DNA of 15,115 nucleotides from DASZQY01 sp048498575. Its GTDB lineage: Bacteria; Pseudomonadota; Alphaproteobacteria; Rhizobiales; Kaistiaceae. The first letter of the stretch is position 1, and each line of letters starts with the position of its first letter. Of the stretch, positions 1 to 6,948 are shown in pieces. The DNA is taken from contig JBEHXS010000044.1 of the NCBI GenBank assembly GCA_048498575.1, positions 1-15,115 of the forward strand. Reading direction: 5' to 3'. The notes beneath the pieces were generated by a model. It was not told where the DNA came from. It worked only from the letters and a program-made list of their open reading frames with translations, and ran no database searches. The translations under genes and the position numbers were made by a program.

Positions 1-1293
1 CCACCCACGACTCCGGCTCCTGAAACAACGCCGCCGCCCCCGGCAGCGAGCGAGACGGTGACGCCGCCGGCAGCCGATCAGACAGCGCCGACAACGCCGC
101 CTCCGCCGACGACGACGCTGGCACCGACGGCCGGAGAAAGTGCGGCACCGCCGGCCGCGACAGGCCCGGCGCCGACGACCACAGCCGCTCCGTCCACTAC
201 CCCCGCACCGGAGCCGGCGATCACCCTGCCGCCGGCTCCAGCGTTAGCGGCACCGCCGCCTCCGCCACCGCCACCCGCGGCGACCGAGGGCGGTAACTTC
301 AACCTGCAGAATTTCAAGACGCGGCCAAAGTTCGGCGCTCCCCCGCCGAACGCACAGACGACGGCACCGCCGCCGCTGCCGACGAACGAGGACGCCCTGA
401 AGAACGGCGCCGTCATTCAGGCGCCCGGCGGCCGCGTCATCGTCAAGGACCAGGGCCAGGTGACCGTCGAGCACGACGACTCGGGGCGCTTCGTCCGCCA
501 GGGCGACAAGGTCAACAACGCCCAGACCGACAACGGTACGGACACGACGACCGTGAATCGTCCGGACGGGACAAGCATCGTCACGGTCCGCGACAAGAGC
601 GGCAACATCATCCAGCGCTACCGCAAGAACAAGGACGGCAGCGTCACGGTGCTGATCGGCGAGGTGCAGCAGCCCAACGTCGTCGGGCGCATCTTCGGCC
701 AGAAGCCGCAGCTGCCGCCGCCACGGCCCCTGCCGCCGCCGCAGCTCAACCTGCACCTCGGGCCGCTGCAGATCACGATCCCACAGAACCAGTACATCGT
801 GGATTCGAGCCGTGCCAACGAGCAGCAGCTGCAGCAGACGCTGGCGGCCCCGCCGGTCGAGCGCGTCGAGCGGGCCTACAGCCTCGAGGAAGTCGAGCGT
901 AACGGCCGCCTGCGCGACAAGGTGCGCCGTATCGACTTCGATACGATCACCTTCGACACCGGCCAGGCGACTGTGCCGGACGACCAGATCGCGCACATGC
1001 AGACGATCGGCGACGCGATCCGCGCGATCGTCGACCGCGATCCGTCGGCGGTGATCCTTATCGAAGGGCACACCGACGCGGTCGGCTCGGACCTCGCCAA
1101 CCTCGCGCTCTCCGACCGCCGCGCCGAAACTGTCGCGCAGATTCTCTCCTACTACTACGGCATCCCGCCGGAGAATCTCGTGACGCAAGGCTACGGCGAG
1201 CAGTTCCTGAAGGTGCCGACCACCACGGCCAACCGCGATAACCGCCGCGTCGCCTTCCGCAACATCACGCCGTTGCTGCGCCCGCAAGGGTGA
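1..1293 (+). CDS. OmpA-family outer-membrane/peptidoglycan-binding protein, 5' end outside window
   Basis: The reading frame is open from base 1 to a TGA at 1291-1293, so the start lies left of the window; the GTG at 58 sits inside low-complexity sequence and is unlikely to be the start. Counting from base 1 it gives 430 residues. Residues 1 to about 95 are an extreme Pro/Thr/Ala tract, including a run of eight prolines. A charged, polar middle follows (about 135-220, with repeated V-N-R-P-D-G-like and D-K-S-G-N-like turns), then a second proline-rich hinge (about 238-250) and the OmpA C-terminal domain (about 315-425). That domain carries H-T-D-A-V-G (357-362), L-S-D-R-R-A and N-R-R-V-A-F-R, the residues that in this family bind the diaminopimelate of peptidoglycan. 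Inferred role: tethering the outer membrane to the cell wall across a flexible spacer. Family sure; substrate and exact role not. Confidence 0.9.
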   Translation, partial: PPTTPAPETTPPPPAASETVTPPAADQTAPTTPPPPTTTLAPTAGESAAPPAATGPAPTTTAAPSTTPAPEPAITLPPAPALAAPPPPPPPPAATEGGNFNLQNFKTRPKFGAPPPNAQTTAPPPLPTNEDALKNGAVIQAPGGRVIVKDQGQVTVEHDDSGRFVRQGDKVNNAQTDNGTDTTTVNRPDGTSIVTVRDKSGNIIQRYRKNKDGSVTVLIGEVQQPNVVGRIFGQKPQLPPPRPLPPPQLNLHLGPLQITIPQNQYIVDSSRANEQQLQQTLAAPPVERVERAYSLEEVERNGRLRDKVRRIDFDTITFDTGQATVPDDQIAHMQTIGDAIRAIVDRDPSAVILIEGHTDAVGSDLANLALSDRRAETVAQILSYYYGIPPENLVTQGYGEQFLKVPTTTANRDNRRVAFRNITPLLRPQG

Positions 1294-1339
1294 GGAAGGG
1301 CTGAGCGCAAGCGAGCGCCGACCCGATCGAACGAAACAC

Positions 1340-1371
1340 AAGGCGCGCCCGACCGGCGCGCCTTTCTCTTT
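1340..1371. terminator. Intrinsic terminator between convergent ompA-like gene and aapP
   Basis: AAGGCGCGCC (1340-1349) pairs perfectly with GGCGCGCCTT (1355-1364) around a 5-base loop. On the plus strand it is followed by a pyrimidine run TCTCTTT (1365-1371). It lies 46 bases after the OmpA-like stop and directly after the aapP stop on the other strand. In the minus direction the following sequence GTGTTTCG is only weakly T-rich, so it should work best for the plus-strand gene but may serve both. Confidence 0.8.
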
Positions 1372-2168
1372 CAGTGCAGGATCTGGCTGAGGAACAGCTT
1401 CGTCCGCTCATGCTGCGGATGCAGGAAGAATTCCTCGGGCGTGTTCTGCTCGACGATCTGGCCGGCGTCCATGAAGATGACGCGGTCGGCGACCTGACGG
1501 GCGAAGCCCATTTCGTGGGTGACGCACAGCATGGTCATGCCGGACTCCGCGAGGTTCACCATCACGTCCAGCACTTCCTTGATCATCTCGGGATCGAGCG
1601 CCGACGTCGGCTCGTCGAACAGCATGATGCGCGGGTTCATGCACAGGGCGCGCGCGATCGCGACGCGCTGCTGCTGACCGCCGGACAGCTGGCCCGGATA
1701 CTTGTTCGCCTGCTCGGGGATCTTGACCCGCGCCAGGTATTGCATGGCGACGTCCTCGGCTTCCTTCTTCGGCATCTTGCGCACCCAGATCGGCGCCAGC
1801 GTGCAGTTTTCGAGGATGGTGAGGTGCGGGAACAGGTTGAAATGCTGGAACACCATGCCGACCTCGCGCCGCACCTCCTCGATGCGCTTGAGGTCGTTGG
1901 TGAGCTCGATGCCGTCGACGACGATGCGCCCTTCCTGGTGCTCCTCGAGACGGTTGACGCAGCGGATCATGGTCGACTTGCCGGAACCGGACGGTCCGCA
2001 GACCACGATGCGCTCGCCGCGCCGGACGCGCAGGTTGATGTCGCGCAGCACGTGAAAGTCGCCGTACCACTTGTTGACGCCGGCCATGTCGATGGCGATC
2101 TCGGTCCCCTTCGACTTGTCCGCAGCGGGAGCTGGGGAAGCGACCGTGCCGGACTCCATCATTGCCAT
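1371..2168 (-). CDS. aapP: General L-amino acid ABC transporter, ATP-binding protein
   Basis: 265 residues; the cytoplasmic ATPase of a polar amino acid uptake system. All ABC motifs are visible: Walker A G-P-S-G-S-G-K-S-T (58-66), Q-loop Q108, signature L-S-G-G-Q (161-165), Walker B I-M-L-F-D-E (181-186), D-loop S-A-L-D and switch histidine H218. The sequence between Walker A and the signature (V-F-Q-H-F-N-L-F-P-H) is typical of the GlnQ/HisP/AapP polar amino acid family. The ATG at 2168 is preceded by AGGA seven bases away; a further in-frame ATG pair lies three residues downstream. An N-terminal extension of about 25 residues precedes the conserved core. It is the last gene of the operon, nine bases after the aapM stop. 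The aap assignment rests on the two long permease genes beside it. Confidence 0.93.
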   Translation of the reverse strand: MAMMESGTVASPAPAADKSKGTEIAIDMAGVNKWYGDFHVLRDINLRVRRGERIVVCGPSGSGKSTMIRCVNRLEEHQEGRIVVDGIELTNDLKRIEEVRREVGMVFQHFNLFPHLTILENCTLAPIWVRKMPKKEAEDVAMQYLARVKIPEQANKYPGQLSGGQQQRVAIARALCMNPRIMLFDEPTSALDPEMIKEVLDVMVNLAESGMTMLCVTHEMGFARQVADRVIFMDAGQIVEQNTPEEFFLHPQHERTKLFLSQILH

Positions 2169-2177
2169 GGGCTTATC

Positions 2178-3320
2178 CTATCGCTTGTGACCGACGCGGA
2201 GGCGGCGCTCGGTGTATTGGGAATAGCGGCTCATGCCGAAGCAGAATATCCAGAAAACCGCCGCCGCGAAAACCAGCCCCGACGCCGGTGTCGTCGAGGT
2301 CGCCCACACCGGATCGCTGAAGCTGTTACGCACGGTGCTGAGCAGCTCGAAGATCGAGATGATGTAGACGAGGCTGGTGTCCTTGAAGAGCCCGATGAAC
2401 GTGTTGACGATGCCCGGAATGACCAGGCGGAGCGCCTGCGGCAGAACGATTAGCCGCGTCATGTGCCAGTAGCCGAGGCCGAGTGCCTGGGCGCCCTCAT
2501 ACTGGCCGCGCGGAACTGCCTGCAGGCCGCCGCGGATGACTTCCGCCATGTAGGCCGACGCGAACAAAGCAACGCCGACCAGCGCGCGTAGCAGCTTGTC
2601 GAAGCTGACGCCCGTCGGGAAGAAAAGCGGCAGCAGGATGCCGGCCATGAACAGGACGGTGATCAGCGGCACGCCGCGGCAGACCTCGATGATGACCACG
2701 CAGACGTAGCGCACCGCCGGCATCTTCGATCGTCGCCCAAGGGCAAGCAGGATGCCGAGCGGCAGGGACGCGGCCATGCCCGCATAGGAAACGACGAGCG
2801 TGAGGAACAGGCCACCCCAGACTTGCGTCTCGACCTCCGGCAGGCCGAGCACGCCGCCGACCAGCAGGAAGCCCGAAATGACCGGGAAGATGACGAACAG
2901 GTAGAGCAGGTTGAGGCCCTTCAGCGGGGCCGACGGGATCGCCATCGGAACGATGCCCGCGGCCATCAGCGCGAAGAACACGTCGACGCGCCAACGCTCC
3001 GGCTGCGGATAGCGGCCGTACATGAACTGGCCGAAGTTCGCCTTCACGAACGCCCAGCACGCACCGTCCGTTGTATTGGCGCAGGCCGCCCGGTCGGCGC
3101 CATTCCATACCGCATTGAAGAAGCTCCAGCGAACCAGCGGGACCAGCACGGCCAGAGCGAGGCCGAGCCCAACGAGCGTGAGGATCGTGTCGCCGACGCT
3201 GCCAAACAGGTTGGCGCGCATCCAGGCGATCGGGCCGCTGGTCGCCACCGGCGGCGGCAACGGCTTCGCTATCTGCTGCCGCACGAAATAGACGTCGTCC
3301 TGCGCCTGGATGTCCGACAT
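2178..3320 (-). CDS. aapM: General L-amino acid ABC transporter, permease (AapM type)
   Basis: 380 residues, an inner-membrane permease of the HisMQ/AapM family. This is long for a polar amino acid permease (commonly 220-250) but normal for the Aap/Bzt subgroup, which has extra N-terminal helices and a large loop. Hydrophobic segments appear near residues 44-65, 114-130, 136-160 and through the C-terminal half. The cytoplasmic EAA loop that docks on the ATPase is clear at about 273-296 (R-G-Q-Y-E-G-A-Q-A-L-G-L then L-P-Q-A-L-R). The start ATG at 3320 lies only three bases after the aapQ stop, with GGAG inside the end of aapQ as probable ribosome site, so translation is likely coupled. It should pair with AapQ as a heterodimer. 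Confidence 0.92.
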   Translation of the reverse strand: MSDIQAQDDVYFVRQQIAKPLPPPVATSGPIAWMRANLFGSVGDTILTLVGLGLALAVLVPLVRWSFFNAVWNGADRAACANTTDGACWAFVKANFGQFMYGRYPQPERWRVDVFFALMAAGIVPMAIPSAPLKGLNLLYLFVIFPVISGFLLVGGVLGLPEVETQVWGGLFLTLVVSYAGMAASLPLGILLALGRRSKMPAVRYVCVVIIEVCRGVPLITVLFMAGILLPLFFPTGVSFDKLLRALVGVALFASAYMAEVIRGGLQAVPRGQYEGAQALGLGYWHMTRLIVLPQALRLVIPGIVNTFIGLFKDTSLVYIISIFELLSTVRNSFSDPVWATSTTPASGLVFAAAVFWIFCFGMSRYSQYTERRLRVGHKR

Positions 3321-3323
3321 CGC

Positions 3324-4514
3324 CTACCGCTCCATCAGGGCAATGCGGGCGTTGAACCAGTTCATCGCAAACGAAATCACGATGCTGAGTCCGAGGTAGA
3401 AGGCCATCCAGATCGCCACGACCTCGATCGATTGTCCTGTCGGGTTCAGCACGTTGTTGCCGACCGCGACCAGGTCGGCATAGCCGATCGCGACGGCGAG
3501 CGACGTGTTCTTGACGATGTTCAGGTACTCGCTGGCGAGCGGCGGAATGATCACCCGCAGCGCCTGCGGCAGCACCACCAGGCGAAGCACGAGACTGCTG
3601 CGCAGGCCGAGCGAATGCGCCGCCTCCGTCTGCCCGTGGCTGACCGCCAGAATGCCGGCGCGCACGATCTCGGCGATGAAGGAGGCGGTGTAGACGCCGA
3701 GCGCGAGCGTCAGGGACGAGAACTCCGGCGACAGCGTGAGGCCGCCGTTGATGTTGAAGCGCGTCTTCACCGGCACGTCGAAGGAGATTGGCGCGCCACT
3801 CGCCAGGAACACGACGCCCGTGATGACGACAATGATACCGAGAGTGGCCCATCCCGTCGGGAACGCCTTGCCGGTTGCCATCTGGCGGGCGTGGGCCCAG
3901 CGACGGACGCCGTAAGCGACGATCAGCGCGAGGACGAAAGCGGCGACGGTCCACTGGAAGCCGTCGCCGAAGATCGGCCGCGGCGTGAAGAACCCGCGAT
4001 TGGACAGTGAGATGTCCGGACCGAGCTGGATGGCGTCCTTGATGTTGGGCAGCGTCTCGATGACCGCCAGATACCAGAACAGGATCACCAGCAACGGCGG
4101 AATGTTGCGGAATATCTCGACGTAAACCGTGGCGATGGTGCGGATCAGCCAGTTCGTCGACAGGCGCGCAATGCCGACGGTGAGGCCGAGGATCGTCGCC
4201 ACGACGATCGCCACCACGGAGGCAATGATGGTGTCGACCAGGCCGGCCAACATCATGAAGCCGTACGTGCTTTCAGAGGTATTGGGGAGGAAGGTTACGA
4301 CGTCGAAGCCGGCGCGCTGCGACAGGAAGCCGAAGCCCGACGCAATGCCGCGCTCTCTGAGATTGGTGGTCGTGTTGTGCGTCAACCAGCCAATCACGCC
4401 GACGACCACCACCAGCAGGAACACCTGGGCGGCGATGCTGCGCGCCGTCGGATTGTTGTACCAATGCTCGCGCGCGGCGACGACCCTGCCTGCCTCGGCA
4501 TCGGCTACTGCCAT
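3324..4514 (-). CDS. aapQ: General L-amino acid ABC transporter, permease (AapQ type)
   Basis: 396 residues, an inner-membrane permease. The first membrane segment is about 28-45, followed by a periplasmic loop (about 46-85) typical of AapQ/BztB, then several further helices. The EAA loop is at about 292-320 (S-H-G-Q-T-E-A-A-H-S-L-G-L then L-P-Q-A-L-R), followed by K-N-T-S-L-A as in this family. The start ATG at 4514 has a strong ribosome site, GGAGGGG, a few bases upstream. This matters because a hairpin separates it from aapJ, so it needs its own initiation. It is the first of three tightly spaced genes (aapQ, aapM, aapP). Confidence 0.93.
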   Translation of the reverse strand: MAVADAEAGRVVAAREHWYNNPTARSIAAQVFLLVVVVGVIGWLTHNTTTNLRERGIASGFGFLSQRAGFDVVTFLPNTSESTYGFMMLAGLVDTIIASVVAIVVATILGLTVGIARLSTNWLIRTIATVYVEIFRNIPPLLVILFWYLAVIETLPNIKDAIQLGPDISLSNRGFFTPRPIFGDGFQWTVAAFVLALIVAYGVRRWAHARQMATGKAFPTGWATLGIIVVITGVVFLASGAPISFDVPVKTRFNINGGLTLSPEFSSLTLALGVYTASFIAEIVRAGILAVSHGQTEAAHSLGLRSSLVLRLVVLPQALRVIIPPLASEYLNIVKNTSLAVAIGYADLVAVGNNVLNPTGQSIEVVAIWMAFYLGLSIVISFAMNWFNARIALMER

Positions 4515-4554
4515 ACGTCCCCTCCGATCGACGAACGCCGCCCGCGTTCAGGAA

Positions 4555-4581
4555 AGAGGCCGGGCAGCGCGCCCGGCCTCT
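4555..4581 (-). promoter_or_regulatory. Intercistronic hairpin between aapJ and aapQ
   Basis: A perfect 11-bp inverted repeat, AGAGGCCGGGC (4555-4565) and GCCCGGCCTCT (4571-4581), with a 5-base loop. On the transcribed minus strand it starts 12 bases after the aapJ stop and ends with TTTCCT. Such hairpins between a binding-protein gene and its permease genes commonly stop part of the transcripts or shield the upstream message from 3' exonucleases, so that more binding protein is made than permease. That role here is inference from position and shape. Confidence 0.75.
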
Positions 4582-4593
4582 GAAGCTTGAATG

Positions 4594-5619
4594 TTAGAGG
4601 ATCGGCATGCCGTACTGGATACCGCCCTGGTTCCACTGTGCGTTGACGCCACGCGCCAGCCCCATCGGAGTGTTGGGTCCGAGATTGCGGTCGTAGATCT
4701 CGCCGTAGTTACCCAGCGCCTTGATGATGTTGTAGGCCCAATCCTTGCTGAGGCCGATCGACTTGCCGAAGTCGTTGTCGCCGACGCCGAGCAGACGCTG
4801 CACGGCCGAGTCCTGCGAGTTGGCCTTCATGTCGTCGACGTTAGCCTGGGTCACGCCGAGGAATTCGGCGTCGAGCAGCGCGTAATGCGTCCACTCCACC
4901 ACCTTGAACCACGGCACGTCATTGTTGCGCACCACCGGGCCGAGCGGCTCCTGCGAGATGATCTCGGGCAGGATTATGTGGTCATCCGGCTTCGACATCT
5001 GCAGGCGGTTCGCGGCGAGGCCCGAGCGGTCGGTTGTGAGCGCGTCACAGCGGCCGGAGTCGTAGGCGGCGTTCACGTCGGCAAGCTTGTCGATGACCAG
5101 CGGCGTGTACTTCAGATTGTTCTTCTTGAAGTAGTCAGCGAGCCCGGTGACGGTATCGGTGCCGCCCTGCACGCAGATCGTGGCGCCGTCGAGATCCTTC
5201 ACATGCGCGATGTTGGCACTCTTGCGCACCATGAAGCCTTCGCCGTCATAGTAGTTCACGCCGGCGAAAGTGAAGCCCAGCGTCGTGTCGCGCGACATGG
5301 TCCACGTGGTGTTGCGCACCAGGAGATCGATTTCGCCGGACTGCAGCGCCGGGAAACGTTCGGTGCCGTCGAGCGGCGTGTACTTGACCTTGTCCGGATC
5401 GCCGAAGATCGCCGCCGAGACCGCACGGCAGTAGTCGACGTCGAAGCCGGTGTACTTTCCGCTGGAGTCGGGATTGCCGAAGCCCGGCAGCCCGGTGTTC
5501 ACGCCGCACTGAACGAAGCCCTTGGCCTTCACGTCATCGAGCGTGCCGGCATGGGCAGCGCCCGCGGCGGCTGTCGCCAACGCGACGCCGGCGGCAATAG
5601 CAAGAAGTTTGGTTTTCAT
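4594..5619 (-). CDS. aapJ: General L-amino acid ABC transporter, periplasmic binding protein
   Basis: 341 residues from the ATG at 5619, chosen because it is preceded by AAAGG and begins a clean signal peptide. The frame stays open 20 codons further upstream, but those codons look non-coding. The signal peptide spans residues 1-24 (M-K-T-K, hydrophobic core, A-H-A cleavage site). The mature protein is an SBP_bac_3-type amino acid binding protein of the AapJ/BztA subgroup: C-G-V-N-T-G-L-P-G-F near the N-terminus, F-D-V-D-Y-C-R-A, R-N-T-T-W-T-M-S-R-D in the binding cleft, and the C-terminal N-Y-G-E-I-Y-D-R-N-L-G. Cysteines in C-G-V, D-Y-C, I-C-V and R-C-D could form disulfides. It captures L-amino acids in the periplasm for AapQMP. 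A second, related binding protein lies directly upstream. Confidence 0.94.
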   Translation of the reverse strand: MKTKLLAIAAGVALATAAAGAAHAGTLDDVKAKGFVQCGVNTGLPGFGNPDSSGKYTGFDVDYCRAVSAAIFGDPDKVKYTPLDGTERFPALQSGEIDLLVRNTTWTMSRDTTLGFTFAGVNYYDGEGFMVRKSANIAHVKDLDGATICVQGGTDTVTGLADYFKKNNLKYTPLVIDKLADVNAAYDSGRCDALTTDRSGLAANRLQMSKPDDHIILPEIISQEPLGPVVRNNDVPWFKVVEWTHYALLDAEFLGVTQANVDDMKANSQDSAVQRLLGVGDNDFGKSIGLSKDWAYNIIKALGNYGEIYDRNLGPNTPMGLARGVNAQWNQGGIQYGMPIL

Positions 5620-5751
5620 AACGAGCCTTTCGGTTGCCTGGTCCCACTGTTGGTCACGAGCAAGCAAGTGCCGCGCCAACGCCTGCTTTTATGGGGTCGC
5701 GAACGACCAATCGGCCGGCGAAAGAAAAGTGACGCCGCCCTCTAGGCGAGC

Positions 5752-5780
5752 ATCACAAGCTAAGACGGAGCGAGGGTCAA
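5752..5780 (-). promoter_or_regulatory. Candidate sigma-70-type promoter for aapJ
   Basis: Read on the minus strand, TTGACC (plus 5775-5780) is followed after 17 bases by TGTGAT (plus 5752-5757). That is five of six and four of six consensus matches at the optimal spacing, and would give a leader of roughly 125 bases before aapJ. It lies in the 205-base gap after the upstream binding-protein gene, so aapJQMP may be expressed independently of it. Called from sequence only. Confidence 0.4.
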
Positions 5781-5790
5781 GGCCGCCTCT

Positions 5791-5810
5791 TCCCCGCGTG
5801 CGCGCGGAGA
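5791..5810 (-). terminator. Weak hairpin after the first binding-protein gene
   Basis: CCCCGCG (5792-5798) and CGCGGAG (5803-5809) form a 7-bp stem with one G-U pair and a 4-base loop, about 15 bases downstream of the minus-strand stop at 5825. There is no T run after it, so it is at best a partial or Rho-assisted stop, or a GC-rich coincidence. Confidence 0.25.
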
Positions 5811-5824
5811 CTAGGCGAAGTTGC

Positions 5825-6868
5825 TCAGTGAACAGGCGGCGCGAACTGCAATCCGCCTTCGGTCCACAGGGCGTTGAGGCCGCGCGGAATCTGCAGGGAC
5901 GAATCCTTGCCGAGGTTGCGATCGAATATCTCGCCGTAGTTGCCGACCGCGGCGATGGCATTCGCCGCCCACGCCGGGTCGAGCCCGATAGACTTCCCGA
6001 GCGCCCCGTCGGCGCCCAGAAGCTGGCGAATGTCGCTGTCGTCGCTCTGCTTCATGGCCTCGACATTGGCCGCGGTGACCCCGAGCTCCTCGGCATCGAG
6101 CAAGGCGAAATGGACCCACCGCACCACGGCCTGCCAGCGGTAGTCCGTTTGCAGCACCAGCGGACCGTACGGCTCCTTGGTCACGATCTCGGGCAGCACA
6201 ATGCTCTGCTCCGGCGCCGACAGGAGCAGGCGCTGCGAATAGAGCGTGACCAGGTCGCCAGTGAAGGCGTCGCACCGCGCCGTCTCGTAGGCCGCCCGCT
6301 CGTTGTCGGCGTCCACCATCACCGGCGCGTAGGTCATGCCGTGGGCCTTGAAGTAGGCGCCGATCGCAACCTCGGCGGCACTGCCATTCTCCACACAGAT
6401 TTTCGCGCCGCTGAGCTGGAGCACGGAGTTTATGCCAAGCGAGCGCCGGACCATGAACCCCTGGCCGTTGTAGAAATCGATGCCGACGAAGGTGACACCG
6501 AACGAGGTGTCGCGCGCCATGGTCCATTCGGTGTTGCGGATCAGGACATCAATGGAACCGTTCTGGATGGCCTTGAACCGCTCGCGTGCCGTGAGGGGCA
6601 CGAAAGTGACGGCGCGCGCATCGCCGAGCACGGCGGCGGCGATCGCCCGGCAATAGTCGACGTCGAAGCCGCTCCAGCGGCGCTGGTCGTCGACCGTGGC
6701 GAAGCCGGGCACGCCGGGGTCGACGCCGCACAACAGCGACTTCCGCAGCTTCACATTGGCGAGGATATCGGCGTGGACGGGCACCGTAGCGGCGGAAAAG
6801 CAGAACGCCGCGATCACGACCGCGATGAGGGTTCCAAGGCGGAGGCTCATGGACGATTGCTTGGGCAT
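5825..6868 (-). CDS. Second amino acid ABC transporter periplasmic binding protein (AapJ paralogue)
   Basis: 347 residues from the ATG at 6868; AGGCGG lies just upstream, and a GTG one codon earlier is less likely. An ATG at 6850 is an alternative start but has no ribosome site. The signal peptide covers about residues 1-33 (R-L-G-T-L-I-A core, V-H-A cleavage). The mature part matches the neighbouring AapJ along its whole length: C-G-V-D-P-G-V-P-G-F, F-D-V-D-Y-C-R-A, R-N-T-E-W-T-M-A-R-D, K-I-C-V, A-R-C-D-A-F and N-Y-G-E-I-F-D-R-N-L-G, with the same four cysteines. It is therefore a diverged tandem duplicate, or a paralogue brought in beside aapJ, that may feed the same permease with another ligand. 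No permease of its own is present. Ligand unknown. Confidence 0.9.
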   Translation of the reverse strand: MPKQSSMSLRLGTLIAVVIAAFCFSAATVPVHADILANVKLRKSLLCGVDPGVPGFATVDDQRRWSGFDVDYCRAIAAAVLGDARAVTFVPLTARERFKAIQNGSIDVLIRNTEWTMARDTSFGVTFVGIDFYNGQGFMVRRSLGINSVLQLSGAKICVENGSAAEVAIGAYFKAHGMTYAPVMVDADNERAAYETARCDAFTGDLVTLYSQRLLLSAPEQSIVLPEIVTKEPYGPLVLQTDYRWQAVVRWVHFALLDAEELGVTAANVEAMKQSDDSDIRQLLGADGALGKSIGLDPAWAANAIAAVGNYGEIFDRNLGKDSSLQIPRGLNALWTEGGLQFAPPVH

Positions 6869-6882
6869 CACCGCCTGCGCGT

Positions 6883-6930
6883 TTGACTTACCGAGTGTCG
6901 GGCTATTATTCCCGAACGGTCAAGCCGTTC
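6883..6930 (+). promoter_or_regulatory. Candidate metC promoter with adjacent inverted repeat
   Basis: TTGACT (6883-6888) and TATTAT (6904-6909), each five of six to consensus, are separated by 15 bases, somewhat short. Immediately downstream is a perfect 6-bp inverted repeat, GAACGG (6914-6919) and CCGTTC (6925-6930), around TCAAG. It lies at or just after the expected transcription start and could be an operator or a leader hairpin. The 80-base region is shared by two divergent genes, so one regulator could act on both. No regulator family can be named. Confidence 0.45.
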
Positions 6931-6948
6931 TCCGATGACTGCAAATCC

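Noticed and set aside
58..416. Short tandem repeats or CRISPR-like array in the proline-rich coding region
   Set aside because: The repetition is irregular codon-level low complexity without fixed repeat and spacer units.
244..1341. 365-codon open frame on the minus strand opposite the OmpA-like gene
   Set aside because: It is the complement of a GC-rich coding frame, is Arg/Val/Asp-biased with no family motif, and runs into the terminator hairpin.
2497..3954. 485-codon open frame on the minus strand across aapQ and aapM
   Set aside because: It overlaps two convincing permease genes in another frame and has only Arg/Gly/Pro-biased composition.
4591..6886. Long plus-strand open frames opposite the two binding-protein genes
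   Set aside because: Their composition is that of antisense shadows, while the minus-strand genes have signal peptides and full family motifs.
6883..6948. Upstream extension of metC by 22 codons
   Set aside because: The stretch contains the likely promoter and inverted repeat, and MetC similarity begins after the ATG at 6949.
6910..6948. SAM-type riboswitch before metC
   Set aside because: The leader from the predicted start is only about 35 bases, too short for a known SAM riboswitch fold, and shows just one small hairpin.
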